A DNA stretch of 34,514 bases from Anaerolineae bacterium (lineage in GTDB: Bacteria > Chloroflexota > Anaerolineae > S016-19). This document shows positions 24,506-32,161 of this stretch, piece after piece. The notes under the pieces are model-generated. The model was not told where the DNA came from and searched no databases. It worked only from the letters and a program-made list of their open reading frames with translations. Numbering within the stretch: position 1 is the stretch's first letter; every line of letters begins with the position of its first letter. Made by a program: the position numbers and the translations under genes. The stretch spans positions 1 through 34,514 of the forward strand of contig JALWAP010000109.1 of the NCBI GenBank assembly GCA_027016315.1, read 5' to 3'.

Positions 24506-25991
24506 AGCGCTGATGGTTCAGGGCACGGCTTCTTCCGTCGGCAAGAGCCTGCTGGTGACGGCGCTCTGCCGGATATACCGCAGGCGAGGGGTGAAAGTTG
24601 CTCCGTTCAAGGCGCAAAACATGTCCAACAACGCCGCCATCACGGTGGAAGGCGGGGAGATTGGAAGAGCGCAGGCGCTGCAAGCGATAGCCGCCGGAGT
24701 AGAGCCCACCGTGGAGATGAACCCCGTGCTCCTGAAACCGGAATCTGACATGAGGTCGCAAGTGGTGGTTCTTGGCAAAGCTTGGCGAACCCTACCCGCG
24801 GGAGAATTCTACCGACAAAAGGACGTGCTGTGGAACGCCGTCACACGGTCCCTCGATTTACTCCTTTCCCGCTACGATCTGGTGATAATCGAAGGGGCTG
24901 GCAGCTCAGCGGAGCTGAACCTGAGGCACGGGGACATCGTCAACATGGCAGTGGCGAAATACGCCGCAGCTCCGGTGCTCCTGGTGGGCGACATCGAGCG
25001 CGGGGGCATTTTCGCCCAGCTCCTCGGCACGCTCTGGCTGCTCTCTCCGGACGAAAGAAGGCTGGTTCGGGGGCTGGTCGTGAACAAATTCAGGGGCGAT
25101 GCAGGCCTGTTCGTCAGAGGGATCGAAATCCTGCGGGAGAAAAGCGGGCTCCCGGTGCTGGGAGTCGTGCCGTACATCCACGATCTAAAGCTGCCGGAAG
25201 AAGATGCTGCGACACTCGGCGGCAGGACACACCGAACCGGCAGCACCATCGTCGCCGTGGTGCACCTGCCGCACATCTCCAATTTCGACGATTTCGATCC
25301 GCTGAGCGCCGAGAAGGGCGTGGAAGTGAGATTCGTGACCGACCCGGCCGGGCTAAAAGGCGCCTCCGCGGTAGCCATACCCGGCACGAAGAGCACCATC
25401 GCGGACCTGACATGGATGCGGCGCAGCGGGATGTCAGATGCAGTAACGGCTTTCGCCAAAGCGGGCGGAAGCGTGGTCGGGATCTGCGGGGGCTACCAAA
25501 TGCTCGGCAGAAGCATTTCCGACCCAGAGCATGTGGAATCGGACGTGGAGCATGTAAATGCACTCGGGCTGCTGCCGGTGAGAACCAGGTTCTCCAAAGC
25601 GAAATCGACGAGCCGCGCCGAGGCTGTCGTGGAACAGGGGCTCCCGGGGTGGATGCGCTCCCTCGCCGGGCTAAGGGTAAAAGGGTACGAAATCCACAAC
25701 GGGGAGACCTCGGGGAACCGGGCCTGGCTGAAGATCGTGAAGAGGAACGGACGCCACGTGCGAATACCGGATGGCCACGTCAGTCGGCTGGGGCGGATCT
25801 GGGGCACGTACCTCCACGGGATCTTCGAAAACATCCCTCTCAGGCGGGCGTGGCTCGAAAGCATCGGCTGGCCCGGAGGTGCCAGCGGGGCAGAAGAATT
25901 TTCACTGGAAAAGGAGATCGACAGGCTGGCGGATCACGTCGAGCGACACCTGGACATGAGGCTGCTCGATTCCATGTGGATGGAGCGGTAG
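24498..25991 (+). CDS. cobQ: Cobyric acid synthase
   Basis: 497-aa glutamine-dependent amidase that amidates four carboxylates of adenosylcobyrinic acid a,c-diamide. The N-terminal ATP-binding domain has QGTASSVGKSLL (8-19) and FKAQNMSNNA (37-46); the middle has GDIERGGIFAQL; the C-terminal glutamine amidotransferase domain has the nucleophile Cys330 in GICGGYQMLG and the His in YLHGIFEN. Overlaps cobD by 8 nt, with GGAGG inside the cobD end as SD. Last gene of the operon; corrin-ring genes, cobU/cobP and cobA are not in the window. Confidence 0.94.
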   Translation: MGKALMVQGTASSVGKSLLVTALCRIYRRRGVKVAPFKAQNMSNNAAITVEGGEIGRAQALQAIAAGVEPTVEMNPVLLKPESDMRSQVVVLGKAWRTLPAGEFYRQKDVLWNAVTRSLDLLLSRYDLVIIEGAGSSAELNLRHGDIVNMAVAKYAAAPVLLVGDIERGGIFAQLLGTLWLLSPDERRLVRGLVVNKFRGDAGLFVRGIEILREKSGLPVLGVVPYIHDLKLPEEDAATLGGRTHRTGSTIVAVVHLPHISNFDDFDPLSAEKGVEVRFVTDPAGLKGASAVAIPGTKSTIADLTWMRRSGMSDAVTAFAKAGGSVVGICGGYQMLGRSISDPEHVESDVEHVNALGLLPVRTRFSKAKSTSRAEAVVEQGLPGWMRSLAGLRVKGYEIHNGETSGNRAWLKIVKRNGRHVRIPDGHVSRLGRIWGTYLHGIFENIPLRRAWLESIGWPGGASGAEEFSLEKEIDRLADHVERHLDMRLLDSMWMER

Positions 25992-26012
25992 AGAGGCTAA
26001 CTGCGCAAGTCC

Positions 26013-26047
26013 CGTTCGGGCAGGCTCACTCGTAGCCTACCCGAACG
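26013..26047. terminator. Hairpin at the cobQ/secF convergent junction
   Basis: Stem of 8 + 5 bp with one mismatch (26013-26020, 26022-26026 with 26034-26038, 26040-26047), 7-nt loop. No T-run follows on either strand, so intrinsic termination is plausible but weak. Confidence 0.4.
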
Positions 26048-26060
26048 CTTCAAACCAAAA

Positions 26061-27002
26061 TCAAGCGGAGGCAGCTTCTTCCTCGCCTTTCCCAAAGAGC
26101 CTGCGGAAGAACCGACCGATCTCGTCGTTCTCCCACACCACCAGGATCTGGCTTGCGTTGAAGATCGAAGAATACGTACCGCTCAAGATGCCGATCAGCA
26201 TAGTGATGACGAAATGCCTGGTCGAAATGCCGCCGAAGAGCGCGAGCGCCGTCAGGGTGAACAAAACCGTCAACTGCGTGTTGATCGACCTATCCAGAGT
26301 CTGGATGATGCTGTGGTTGACCACCCGCTCGAACGGCATCATCCGACCGATCCTCCGCATGTTCTCACGGATTCTGTCGAACACCACTATGGTATCGTGC
26401 ACAGAGAATCCGATGACCGTCAGCAATGCCGTCAGGAACAACGCGTCCACCTGCCAGCCAAAGAAGTGACAGAAGATGGAAACCAAGCCCACGGTCACCA
26501 GAATATCGTGGATCATGGCTATGATTGCAGCGGTGCCGTACCGGAAAGGCCTAGGCACGCTGCGGAACGCGTACGTTATGTAGAGCAAAATCGCTATAGC
26601 GGCTGCGATGACGGCGTACATAGCCCTGGTGGTCACCTCTTTCCCAACGGAAGGCCCCACCGAGGAGAACTGAAGCTCCTTGAAATCGCCGTATTTGTCC
26701 TTGAGGGCGGCTTCGAGCCTGTCTTTTTCGGCGGTGCTCATCTCCGTGGTGCGGATGAAAAGCAACTTCCCATCGGACGAGGTCTGGACCAGGGAGCTTT
26801 CGAAGCCCTGCTTCATCAAAATCTTCTGTACCTCGCCGGCCATGATCTGGGTCTTTGGATTGTCGAACTGAAGCTCGAGGTACGAGCCGCCGGTAAAGTC
26901 AATCGAAGGATTCAGCCCCCAAAGGATCAGGGAGATGACCCCGGGGATGATTATCAACAGCGAGAAAGCAAAGTACCAGTACCTGTTCTTTACGATGTTC
27001 AT
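26061..27002 (-). CDS. secF: Protein translocase subunit SecF
   Basis: 313-aa accessory subunit of the Sec translocon, using the proton motive force to aid export. N-terminal transmembrane segment, then NPSIDFTGGSYLEL, followed by a periplasmic domain and five further hydrophobic segments from about 130. The conserved block SVHDTIVVFDRIREN is present. The C-terminus is acidic. It lies 16 bp after secD, in the usual order, and shares its promoter. Confidence 0.95.
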   Translation of the reverse strand: MNIVKNRYWYFAFSLLIIIPGVISLILWGLNPSIDFTGGSYLELQFDNPKTQIMAGEVQKILMKQGFESSLVQTSSDGKLLFIRTTEMSTAEKDRLEAALKDKYGDFKELQFSSVGPSVGKEVTTRAMYAVIAAAIAILLYITYAFRSVPRPFRYGTAAIIAMIHDILVTVGLVSIFCHFFGWQVDALFLTALLTVIGFSVHDTIVVFDRIRENMRRIGRMMPFERVVNHSIIQTLDRSINTQLTVLFTLTALALFGGISTRHFVITMLIGILSGTYSSIFNASQILVVWENDEIGRFFRRLFGKGEEEAASA

Positions 27003-27018
27003 AGTTTATCTCCTCGGC

Positions 27019-28377
27019 TCACACACCGAACCACCAGTGGTTCCGGGTGATGTCCATGTCCATGACTGTACTCAGGAAGATCCTGGTGACGGTCACGGCG
27101 GTAAACAGACTCACGAGAACGCCTATTGCCAGGGTAAGTGCGAATCCTTTCACCATGCTGGCCCCAAAATGGGAACCGAACCAGAACAGGATTGCGCTCG
27201 TTATCAAAGTGGAAGCATTGGCGTCCCTGATCGAAGGCCACGCCCGCTTAAAGCCCAGGTCTACGGCAGTGAACAGTGGCCGCCCCTGCCTCAGCTCCTC
27301 CTTCAACCTCTCGAATATCAGGATGTTGGCGTCGACCGCCATGCCGACCGTCAGGATGAAACCGGCGATGCCCGGAAGCGTCAGGGTAACAGGTATCAGC
27401 TTGTAGAGCGCCAGGTTCAACATGGCGTAGATGATCAACGCCAGATCGGCCAGGATGCCGGGCAGCCGGTAGTACAGGAGCATGAACAGCAACACACCCA
27501 CCAAGCCGATGATACCAGCCACGATGCTCCGATGCACGGAATCCTTGCCAAGCGTCGGGCCGATGGCCCTGGTTTCCACGACTTTCAGAGGATACGGCAG
27601 AGCACCGTATTTCAACTGGATGGCAATGCTCTTTGCTTCCTCCAGCTTGAAATTGCCGGTGATCCTCCCTCGGCCATCCGGGATGGGGCTCTTGATGACC
27701 GGGCAGGAGATCACCTTCCCGTCGAGCACGATCGCCATGTATTTCCCCACGTTCTTGGAAGTGAAGTCAGCGATCTTCTTCGCCCCTTCCGGCTTGAAGG
27801 AGAAATTGATCTGCGGCTTACCGTACTCGTCGAGGCTGGTAGATGCGCTCTTGAGCTCCTTACCGGTGACTATGGTGGTGAAGACCTTGTCGAACGGGCT
27901 GGTGCTCGTAACCGTGCCAGTGGTGTCGAGCCCCTGGGAGACCCTGTAGGTCGTCCTCACACGGGTGTTAGGCGGGATGTAGGTATCTCCGGCGTCGATG
28001 AACTCCAGCAAGCCAGTTTGCCCGATGGTCTTGATCGCCCGCTCCGGGTCCTTGATCTCCGGAAGCTCCACGACGATCCTGTTTCCGCCCTGAATCTGGA
28101 TCAACGGCTCGGAAACGCCAAGCCCGTTGACGCGGTTCTCGACGATCTGCTTCAGGGTAACCATGTCATCGTGGGAGATGGTGTGCCCAGGAGGAGCTTC
28201 TGCCTGGAGCACCACCGAAAGACCACCAACGAGGTCGAGGCCTTTGTGAACCTTGAGGTCACGTTTGAACCCAAGGATGTTTATCCCGCCCGCTGGCGGG
28301 AAGAAGTCGATCCAAAGTGCTACGAGGGCCAACAAAATTACAGCGGCCAGTGAAATCGCTTGATTACGGTTCTTCAT
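27019..28377 (-). CDS. secD: Protein translocase subunit SecD
   Basis: 452-aa partner of SecF. One N-terminal transmembrane segment, then GLDLVGGLSVVLQAE, where most SecD have Arg after GLDL. A large extracytoplasmic domain follows (Q..ENRVNGLGVSEP, IVVELPEIKDP), and the last third has five transmembrane segments with AGFILTVGMAVDANILIFERLKEE. I chose the ATG at 28377, with GAGGAG upstream; the frame is open eight codons further to a TTG. Preceded by a strong promoter. The gene is shorter than E. coli SecD (615 aa), as in many non-proteobacteria. Confidence 0.95.
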   Translation of the reverse strand: MKNRNQAISLAAVILLALVALWIDFFPPAGGINILGFKRDLKVHKGLDLVGGLSVVLQAEAPPGHTISHDDMVTLKQIVENRVNGLGVSEPLIQIQGGNRIVVELPEIKDPERAIKTIGQTGLLEFIDAGDTYIPPNTRVRTTYRVSQGLDTTGTVTSTSPFDKVFTTIVTGKELKSASTSLDEYGKPQINFSFKPEGAKKIADFTSKNVGKYMAIVLDGKVISCPVIKSPIPDGRGRITGNFKLEEAKSIAIQLKYGALPYPLKVVETRAIGPTLGKDSVHRSIVAGIIGLVGVLLFMLLYYRLPGILADLALIIYAMLNLALYKLIPVTLTLPGIAGFILTVGMAVDANILIFERLKEELRQGRPLFTAVDLGFKRAWPSIRDANASTLITSAILFWFGSHFGASMVKGFALTLAIGVLVSLFTAVTVTRIFLSTVMDMDITRNHWWFGV

Positions 28378-28424
28378 CCGTTTCTGCTCCTCTTGCCACA
28401 ATGATTTCTCCGGAAAACGAAGGC

Positions 28425-28454
28425 ATTATAATCGCTACCGAAATACGCTGTCAA
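28425..28454 (-). promoter_or_regulatory. Strong promoter of secDF
   Basis: Perfect TTGACA (28449-28454) and perfect TATAAT (28425-28430) on the minus strand, with an 18-bp spacer. Confidence 0.75.
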
Positions 28455-28513
28455 ATGATACACCGCGGGATATGAACGCCCCCTCCAACAAGCATCTGGA
28501 ACTGCGCATGGCC

Positions 28514-29911
28514 TCACGCGAACGCCCTCCTGGTGCTGGGCTTCCACGCGCTCAGCAGCCTGCCCCCGGTTTCGTATCTCCAGTCGTAGGTAAGTCTGTA
28601 CCCGTAGTCCGTACCGAAGCTTCCCATGAACTTGGACGGCCATTCCCTCAGGGCGTGCCTCCTCAAACTCCCCAGTCCCCTTCTCAGGATTGCCGGGTAT
28701 CCGTAAGCCTTGCGACACACGTAATCATACGCTTTTTCAAAATCCCCTACCGACATTTTCTTCGGGTAGTAGACGAGATGGGCGGTATCGTAGAACCTCC
28801 ACGGCTTATCCATCAAACGCCCTTCCTGAATCAAGACCTCCCGGAAAGGGGTGCCAGGGTACGGAGTGAGCACGGTCATACTTACGCTATCCAGCGAGCT
28901 GTTCTTGATGAAATCCCAGGTGTCGAAGATGGTCTGTGGCGTATCTTCGTCGAACCCGAAAACGAATAACCCCACGACGCCAAGTCCTGCCTCGTGGATC
29001 GCCTCCACCGCCTTGAGGTCGTCTTCGGCCACCCCGTTGCTCTTGCCACCCAGCTCTTTTCTGTTGGCCGGATTGATGGACTCGAAGCCGATGAACATCT
29101 TGTCCATGTGTGCCTTCCTGGCAAGCCTGAGCAAATCCGGCCTTTTCGCAACAGACATTTCCACCTGTGCTGTCCAACCGTGCAACGGAAGCTTTGCCAG
29201 TTCCTTGAAGAGATCCTCGATGTACTGAGGATTGGTGGTGAAAGGCAAGCCGAAATTGTCATCGGTTAGAAAGAACCTTTGCAATCTCCTCCGTTTGATT
29301 TCATCCACGACCTCGTCTATGGGCCGGTACCGGATCTTCTTACCGCTCACCCTGATGGCCGTGCAGAACGAGCACCCCCTGGGGCAACCCCTCGTGATCT
29401 CGAGCATGGGCGTCCAGTACCTGCGGTTTTCATTCATCATCTCGATGACGCGATCCGAAATCGGGGCCACGTTTTTCAGGGACGCCCATTCGGTATCGTC
29501 GTACCTTGGCTTGAGAGAATCGTCGATGAAATCCTGGATCAACTGAGGCCACGTCCGGTACGCTTCCCCGGTGACGACCACATCTGCCCACGGCTGGACA
29601 TCCTCCGGCATCAACGTCGCGTGGACCCCACCAACGACGACAACACGCACGCCTGCATCGTGCGCCATCTCGGCGAATTCCCTGGCGCGCTCCACGGCCA
29701 GGGTCTTGCTCGTTATGCCGACAAGATCGTTCGGGCCCAGTTCATGGAACTTACGCTCCAGAGGTTCCCAGTTTTCGTCCCAAATTTCCACGGAGATATC
29801 TTCGGGGACGAGGGAAGCAAGCCTCATCAACGTGTACGGGGAACCGGTGGCTTTGCCGAAAATCCGCCCCTCCCTGCCCGGGTGTATCAGGACAACTTTT
29901 CTTAACTGCAT
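28514..29911 (-). CDS. B12-binding-domain radical SAM enzyme
   Basis: 465-aa radical SAM protein. The N-terminal ~135 residues have a Rossmann-like cobalamin-binding fold (NDLVGITSKT, VVVGGVHATLMPEDV, ADVVVTGEAYRT), without the DxHxxG histidine. The radical SAM domain has CX3CX2C (Cys176, Cys180, Cys183) for the 4Fe-4S cluster, then FLTDDNFG and MFIGFESINP. The C-terminal ~100 residues are of unknown fold. Enzymes of this type methylate or rearrange lipids, cofactors and natural products; the substrate cannot be told here. SD AGGAGA precedes the ATG. It is transcribed toward secDF, which has its own promoter. A link with the B12 genes is plausible. Confidence 0.85.
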   Translation of the reverse strand: MQLRKVVLIHPGREGRIFGKATGSPYTLMRLASLVPEDISVEIWDENWEPLERKFHELGPNDLVGITSKTLAVERAREFAEMAHDAGVRVVVVGGVHATLMPEDVQPWADVVVTGEAYRTWPQLIQDFIDDSLKPRYDDTEWASLKNVAPISDRVIEMMNENRRYWTPMLEITRGCPRGCSFCTAIRVSGKKIRYRPIDEVVDEIKRRRLQRFFLTDDNFGLPFTTNPQYIEDLFKELAKLPLHGWTAQVEMSVAKRPDLLRLARKAHMDKMFIGFESINPANRKELGGKSNGVAEDDLKAVEAIHEAGLGVVGLFVFGFDEDTPQTIFDTWDFIKNSSLDSVSMTVLTPYPGTPFREVLIQEGRLMDKPWRFYDTAHLVYYPKKMSVGDFEKAYDYVCRKAYGYPAILRRGLGSLRRHALREWPSKFMGSFGTDYGYRLTYDWRYETGGRLLSAWKPSTRRAFA

Positions 29912-30050
29912 TGCATCTCCTGGTTTGATAACGATGGGAATTATACAGCAACCCTACGGTGCATCCAATTTTTGCAGGCCGATGCCCACTCCGGCCGCGG
30001 CCCACAGTCCGGAGTAGTTGAGAACGTGGACTCCGGTTCACTTCAAGCAC

Positions 30051-30131
30051 AACGCAACGGCGCGAAGAAGCAAAGACGCGAAGTTTACTGAAAAGCTTTG
30101 CGCCTTTGTTGTCTTCGCGTCTCCGCGTTGA
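30051..30131. repeat. Palindromic repeat, family 2 copy A
   Basis: About 81 bp, starting AACGC and ending GCGTT; an inner 10-bp perfect inverted pair AGACGCGAAG/CTTCGCGTCT lies at 30074-30083 and 30113-30122. The right half (TTGTCTTCGCG...GCGTTGA) is nearly the same as that of copy B at 30250-30333. Confidence 0.65.
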
Positions 30132-30176
30132 TGAAAAGGTACGCGGGCAACAAGGCCCTTTGTCGCTGGCGTCCCA

Positions 30177-30206
30177 GGTAGGGGCGATCTGCGGATCGCC
30201 CCTACC
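30177..30206. repeat. Short perfect palindrome, family 3
   Basis: 13-bp perfect stem (30177-30189 with 30194-30206) and 4-nt loop TGCG. It is GC-rich without a T-run and lies between the two family 2 copies. Confidence 0.65.
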
Positions 30207-30249
30207 ACTGGATTGTCAAGCATGTTTCGGTAGGCGCTGCTCAAAAAGG

Positions 30250-30333
30250 AACGCCAAGACGCAAGGGCCGCATAAGGCGCAAAGAATTTTTGAAATTCTT
30301 CGCACCTCGATTGTCTTCGCGGCTTTGCGTTGA
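30250..30333. repeat. Palindromic repeat, family 2 copy B
   Basis: About 84 bp, from AACGC to GCGTTGA; an inner AAGAATTT/AAATTCTT pair forms an 8-bp stem with a 3-nt loop near 30281-30299. Related to the copy at 30051-30131. Confidence 0.65.
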
Positions 30334-30349
30334 CATAACGCCCCACGAG

Positions 30350-30494
30350 TGTTTTCTTAGCAGGAGCGTCAGCGACGAAGAATCTTGAACGCTCGCTTTC
30401 CATGCTCTTATGGTTCGTCCAGAATGTTGCAAGATTCTTCGCCTCGGCATTGGGCTCAGCGCTGCTGAGCTCCGCTGCCTCGGCTCAGAATGAC
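30350..30494. repeat. Palindromic dispersed repeat, family 1 copy 2
   Basis: Related to 8296-8435: the shared segments GACGAAGAATCTTGAACG, TTGCAAGATTCTTCGCCTCGGCA and CTCGGCTCAGAATGAC occur in the same order, and a hairpin GCTCAGC/GCTGAGC with 3-nt loop lies near 30454-30470. The left terminal repeat is degenerate. Both copies are followed by a similar TCCCTnCCCAGGAGA-like flank, so the unit may be longer than the palindrome. Confidence 0.7.
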
Positions 30495-30731
30495 ACGTAG
30501 GGCTTGTCCCTACCCAGGAGAGCATCGCTCACAATATCCCGCTTGACAAGGCTCTACCTGCCGACGCAAGACAACGCGCTGCGACATGTCTCATAGCGGC
30601 AGCAGCTAAAGTGGAAGATTTGCATGTCTTTGCAGCTACGTGTCACCACAAGGTTCGATCTGCCCGGCAGCACCCTACGACAGGAAGCCAATGGTCTTCA
30701 ATCTCTCGTTATCCCCCCGGCGCGGGACGAT

Positions 30732-30761
30732 TTGGATTTTCGAATGGAAATGTGGGATAAT
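30732..30761 (+). promoter_or_regulatory. Probable promoter of the molybdenum hydroxylase operon
   Basis: TTGGAT (30732-30737), 18-bp spacer, GATAAT (30756-30761), 80 bp before the first ATG. A fair match to the sigma-A consensus. Confidence 0.5.
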
Positions 30762-30841
30762 GGCATACGAATCTCGACGTTACATCCCATCGCGAGCTCG
30801 AACCTGGGAGCTATATTTTCGGAGACGAAAGGAGTGTAAGT

Positions 30842-31672
30842 ATGCTCAAATACCTGGAAGAATACCACAGACCAAGAGACCTGAGGCAGGCGCTGACACT
30901 GCTGAAGAGAAAGGAAATCCCAACCCACGTGCTTGCCGGGGGGACGGAACTGGTGCTCTCCAAAAGCCCAAACATCAGGGCCGTGGTGGACCTGTCCGCA
31001 TTGGGGCTGGATTCCATCGAGATAGGGGACACAGTAAGGTTCGGGGCCATGGTGAGGCTACAAACCCTCGTTTCCAACCCTGACGTGAAAGCCCTGGCCA
31101 ACGGAATGATCAGCGAAGCAGCCCGGCGGGAGGGCACCTACGCAATCAGGAACCTGGCGACAGTTGGGGGCACAATCGCCGTGTCCAACTCCACTTCTAC
31201 TCTCATGGTGATGTTGCTGGTTCTGGACACCCAGGTCGAAATAAACGGCGAGTCGGACCAAAAGGTCTCCCTGGAGAACTTGCTGGAAAAGAAAGGCAAA
31301 TACATCGCAAGTAACATCCTCACCGCGGCGGAATTCCCCAATCCGAACGGGTGGGGATTCGGATTGTGGACCGTAGCCAAGCTGGAAAGCGACGAACCAA
31401 TCCTCGTCGCCGCAGCAGCGGTCAAAAAGGAAAACGGCAAAGCATCCGATGTCCGTATAGCCCTCGGCGGAGTGCACCGCCGACCGATACGGGTCCGGGA
31501 AATGGAAAAACTTCTCTTGGAAGCTGGCACGATCGACGAAATGACAAAAGTGATGCCTAAACTCAGCGAAATGATCTCGCCCAGAGGGAATCTCAGGGCA
31601 AGCGGAGAATACAGAAAAGAAGTCGCACCGGTGGCCGCACGCCGGGCGCTGACAATGGCTTGGGAGGCGTAA
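30842..31672 (+). CDS. Xanthine dehydrogenase family FAD-binding subunit
   Basis: 276-aa FAD subunit of a molybdenum hydroxylase, passing electrons from the Fe-S subunit to an acceptor. FAD contacts: VLAGGTELVLS near 30-40, and ATYAIRNLATVGGTIAVSNSTS-like segment near 98-118 (EGTYAIRNLATVGG). The C-terminal domain (IALGGVHRRPIRVRE) fits the CO dehydrogenase flavoprotein C-terminal family. SD AAAGGAG precedes the ATG. First gene of three; 3 bp before the Fe-S subunit. Confidence 0.92.
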   Translation: MLKYLEEYHRPRDLRQALTLLKRKEIPTHVLAGGTELVLSKSPNIRAVVDLSALGLDSIEIGDTVRFGAMVRLQTLVSNPDVKALANGMISEAARREGTYAIRNLATVGGTIAVSNSTSTLMVMLLVLDTQVEINGESDQKVSLENLLEKKGKYIASNILTAAEFPNPNGWGFGLWTVAKLESDEPILVAAAAVKKENGKASDVRIALGGVHRRPIRVREMEKLLLEAGTIDEMTKVMPKLSEMISPRGNLRASGEYRKEVAPVAARRALTMAWEA

Positions 31673-31675
31673 AGC

Positions 31676-32158
31676 ATGGCGAAGAGAACTATCGTGGAAG
31701 TGAACCTCCTGGTGAACGGAGAACCCAAGAGCTGGAAAGTTGCACCGGGGGAGGTGCTCAGGGACGTTCTGCGAAGAGAAGGGTACTACAGCGTCAAGTA
31801 CGGATGTGAGATCGGTGAATGCGGGGCATGCACCGTGCTGCTGGATGGAAAAGCCGTGCACTCCTGCCAGGTGCTTGCCGTCCAGGCCGAAGGGCATTCG
31901 GTCACCACGCTGGAGGGCTTGAGCACCCGGTTCGAGCTACATCCGCTTCAGGAAGCGTTCGTGGAAGAAGGGGCGGTACAGTGCGGCTACTGCACCCCCG
32001 GGATGGTGCTGTCAGCCAAATCACTGCTGGACGAAAACCCCAATCCCACGGACGATGAAATCAAGGACGCTCTCAGCTCGGTGCTCTGCAGGTGTACCGG
32101 TTACGTCAAGCAGGAGAAAGCGGTCAAGCGCGTGATCGAAGAAAGGAAAGGAGAGTGA
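31676..32158 (+). CDS. Xanthine dehydrogenase family [2Fe-2S] subunit
   Basis: 160-aa electron-transfer subunit with two [2Fe-2S] clusters. The plant-type cluster ligands are Cys44, Cys49, Cys52 and Cys64 (YGCEIGECGACTVLLDG...HSC); the helical-domain cluster uses Cys103, Cys106, Cys138 and Cys140 (QCGYCTPGM and CRCTGY). All eight are present, so both clusters should form. Closely spaced with the flanking subunit genes. Confidence 0.95.
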   Translation: MAKRTIVEVNLLVNGEPKSWKVAPGEVLRDVLRREGYYSVKYGCEIGECGACTVLLDGKAVHSCQVLAVQAEGHSVTTLEGLSTRFELHPLQEAFVEEGAVQCGYCTPGMVLSAKSLLDENPNPTDDEIKDALSSVLCRCTGYVKQEKAVKRVIEERKGE

Positions 32159-32161
32159 GCC

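Larger units (their letters stand above)
29912..30731 (+). other. Repeat-rich gene-free stretch
   Basis: Between the radical SAM gene and the molybdenum hydroxylase genes. It holds the four palindromic elements listed separately. Open frames here have no SD and no recognisable similarity, and they coincide with repeat sequence. 30495-30731 contains nothing I can identify. Confidence 0.6.

Noticed and set aside
24782-26035. 417-codon frame in the +2 frame of cobQ
   Set aside because: Arg/Ala/Gly-rich shadow with no motif; cobQ in the other frame is conserved through its full length.
30051-30494. CRISPR array
   Set aside because: The repeats are palindromic, belong to different families, vary in length and are not evenly spaced; no cas gene is nearby.
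29912-30841. Replication origin or attachment site
   Set aside because: No DnaA-box cluster, AT-rich unwinding stretch, integrase or tRNA gene was seen; the structure is explained by palindromic repeats.
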